A stretch of DNA of 6,034 bases from Marinosulfonomonas sp. GTDB taxonomy: Bacteria; Pseudomonadota; Alphaproteobacteria; Rhodobacterales; Rhodobacteraceae. The notes under the pieces were generated by a model, which was given only the letters and a program-made list of their open reading frames with translations, was not told where the DNA came from and did not search any database. Numbering within the stretch: position 1 is the first letter of the stretch; each line of letters starts with the position of its first letter. Positions 5,316-6,034 of the stretch are shown one piece after another. The stretch is from assembly GCA_019090845.1 (NCBI GenBank), contig JAHRVD010000048.1, forward strand, positions 1-6,034. Reading direction: 5' to 3'. The translations under genes were made by a program, and so were the position numbers.

Positions 5316-6034
5316 ATGACCATTCTGGAACGTGAAGACCGTGGCGCAATCGCACATATCCGGCTGAATGCACCGGATCGGCTGAACGCATTGTCAGAGG
5401 CACTTTTGTCTGCGCTGGAACGGGAATTTCTGGCCCTGATGGATGATCGCTCTATCCGGGTTGTGGTCTTGTCGGGGGCTGGCAAGGCGTTTTGCGCCGG
5501 GCACGATCTGTCAGAAATGCAGCTTGCACGCCAATCAGACGATGGTGGTGCCGAATATTTCCACAAATTGTTCGCGCGCTGCGGCAAGATCATGCAAATG
5601 ATCCCGCGCCTGCCCCAGCCGGTTATTGCACGCGTGCATGGCATTGCCACCGCCGCCGGCTGTCAGCTGGTCGCCACATGCGACATGGCCGTGGCCGACA
5701 CCGATACGCGTTTTGGCGTCAATGGCATTAACATCGGGCTGTTTTGCGCCACACCGATGGTGCCCCTGTCGCGAAATATTCACCGCAAGCAGGCGTTTGA
5801 GATGCTGACAACAGGTGACTTTATCCCGGCCGCCCGGGCGCTGGAAATTGGTCTGGTGAACCGGGTGGTTCCGGCTGCCGAGCTAGAGCAGGCAACTGAC
5901 GATCTGGCCGCCAAGGTTGCAGACAAACTGGGGTCTGCGATCGGGATTGGAAAACGGGCGTTTTATGAGCAGGTGCAGATGCCGCTGGATCAGGCCTATG
6001 ATCTGGCCGCACGGGTGATGGCCGAAAACATGGT
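5316..6034 (+). CDS. Crotonase-superfamily protein, ECHDC3-like enoyl-CoA hydratase/isomerase (3' truncated by window)
   Basis: The 239 residues visible form most of a crotonase domain, which binds acyl-CoA and stabilises an enolate through an oxyanion hole. FCAGHDLSEM (59-68) is the first oxyanion/CoA loop and HGIATAAGCQLVATCDMAVA (108-127) the second. VNGINIGLFCATPMVPLSR (135-153) closely resembles the animal ECHDC3 wording GVNVGLFCSTP, from memory of that family. The two glutamates used by classical enoyl-CoA hydratase (Glu144 and Glu164 in the rat enzyme) are replaced by Gln117 and Gly137, so simple hydration is doubtful. The ATG at 5316 has GAGAGG 4 nt upstream and matches the family start. 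The frame runs off the right edge, missing perhaps 20-30 residues. It is transcribed divergently from the thioesterase gene. The substrate and reaction are unknown. Confidence 0.92.
   Translation, partial: MTILEREDRGAIAHIRLNAPDRLNALSEALLSALEREFLALMDDRSIRVVVLSGAGKAFCAGHDLSEMQLARQSDDGGAEYFHKLFARCGKIMQMIPRLPQPVIARVHGIATAAGCQLVATCDMAVADTDTRFGVNGINIGLFCATPMVPLSRNIHRKQAFEMLTTGDFIPAARALEIGLVNRVVPAAELEQATDDLAAKVADKLGSAIGIGKRAFYEQVQMPLDQAYDLAARVMAENM

Noticed and set aside
5258..5650. Extension of the thioesterase frame by 131 residues on the minus strand
   Set aside because: Most of it is antisense to the crotonase gene, with low-complexity Arg/Ser-rich composition. The ATG at 5257 has a good ribosome site and a family-like start.

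Overview
The window reads as an ordinary chromosomal stretch of an alphaproteobacterium, most likely the Rhodobacteraceae/Roseobacter group. This rests on the protein flavour of the genes (MetA, a one-domain PPK2, L13/S9 with an acidic S9 N-terminal extension, a PaaI-type thioesterase beside rplM), on moderate GC content, and on CTTGACT-type promoter wording. The lineage is an inference; there is no 16S or tRNA here to confirm it.

Layout: (a) Positions 1-2538, plus strand, look like one transcription block. It holds a possible 3' end of an unknown gene, metA (homoserine O-acyltransferase), ppk2 (polyphosphate kinase 2) and a TetR-family regulator whose start codon overlaps the ppk2 stop. (b) Positions 2552-3583, minus strand, hold a multi-pass membrane protein of unknown function, convergent with the regulator. 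(c) Positions 3662-4762, minus strand, form a complete ribosomal protein transcription unit: a sigma-70-like promoter, rplM (L13), rpsI (S9) joined by an ATGA overlap, and a strong intrinsic terminator. (d) Positions 4832-6034 hold a divergent pair: a hotdog-fold PaaI-family thioesterase (minus) and a crotonase-superfamily protein (plus, running off the right edge). They share a 58-bp intergenic region with a small dyad.

Functional reading: metA commits homoserine to methionine synthesis, and its residue 111 is Glu, which predicts acetyl-CoA rather than succinyl-CoA as donor. PPK2 interconverts polyphosphate and nucleotides. The thioesterase and crotonase probably both act on acyl-CoA compounds, but each departs from the textbook active site. 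The crotonase lacks both hydratase glutamates and resembles the ECHDC3 group.

I found no mobile element, CRISPR array, RNA gene or defence system, and nothing that amounts to a convincing undescribed system. The points most worth checking are the acyl-donor specificity of MetA, the non-canonical crotonase with its divergent thioesterase, and the unknown membrane protein.
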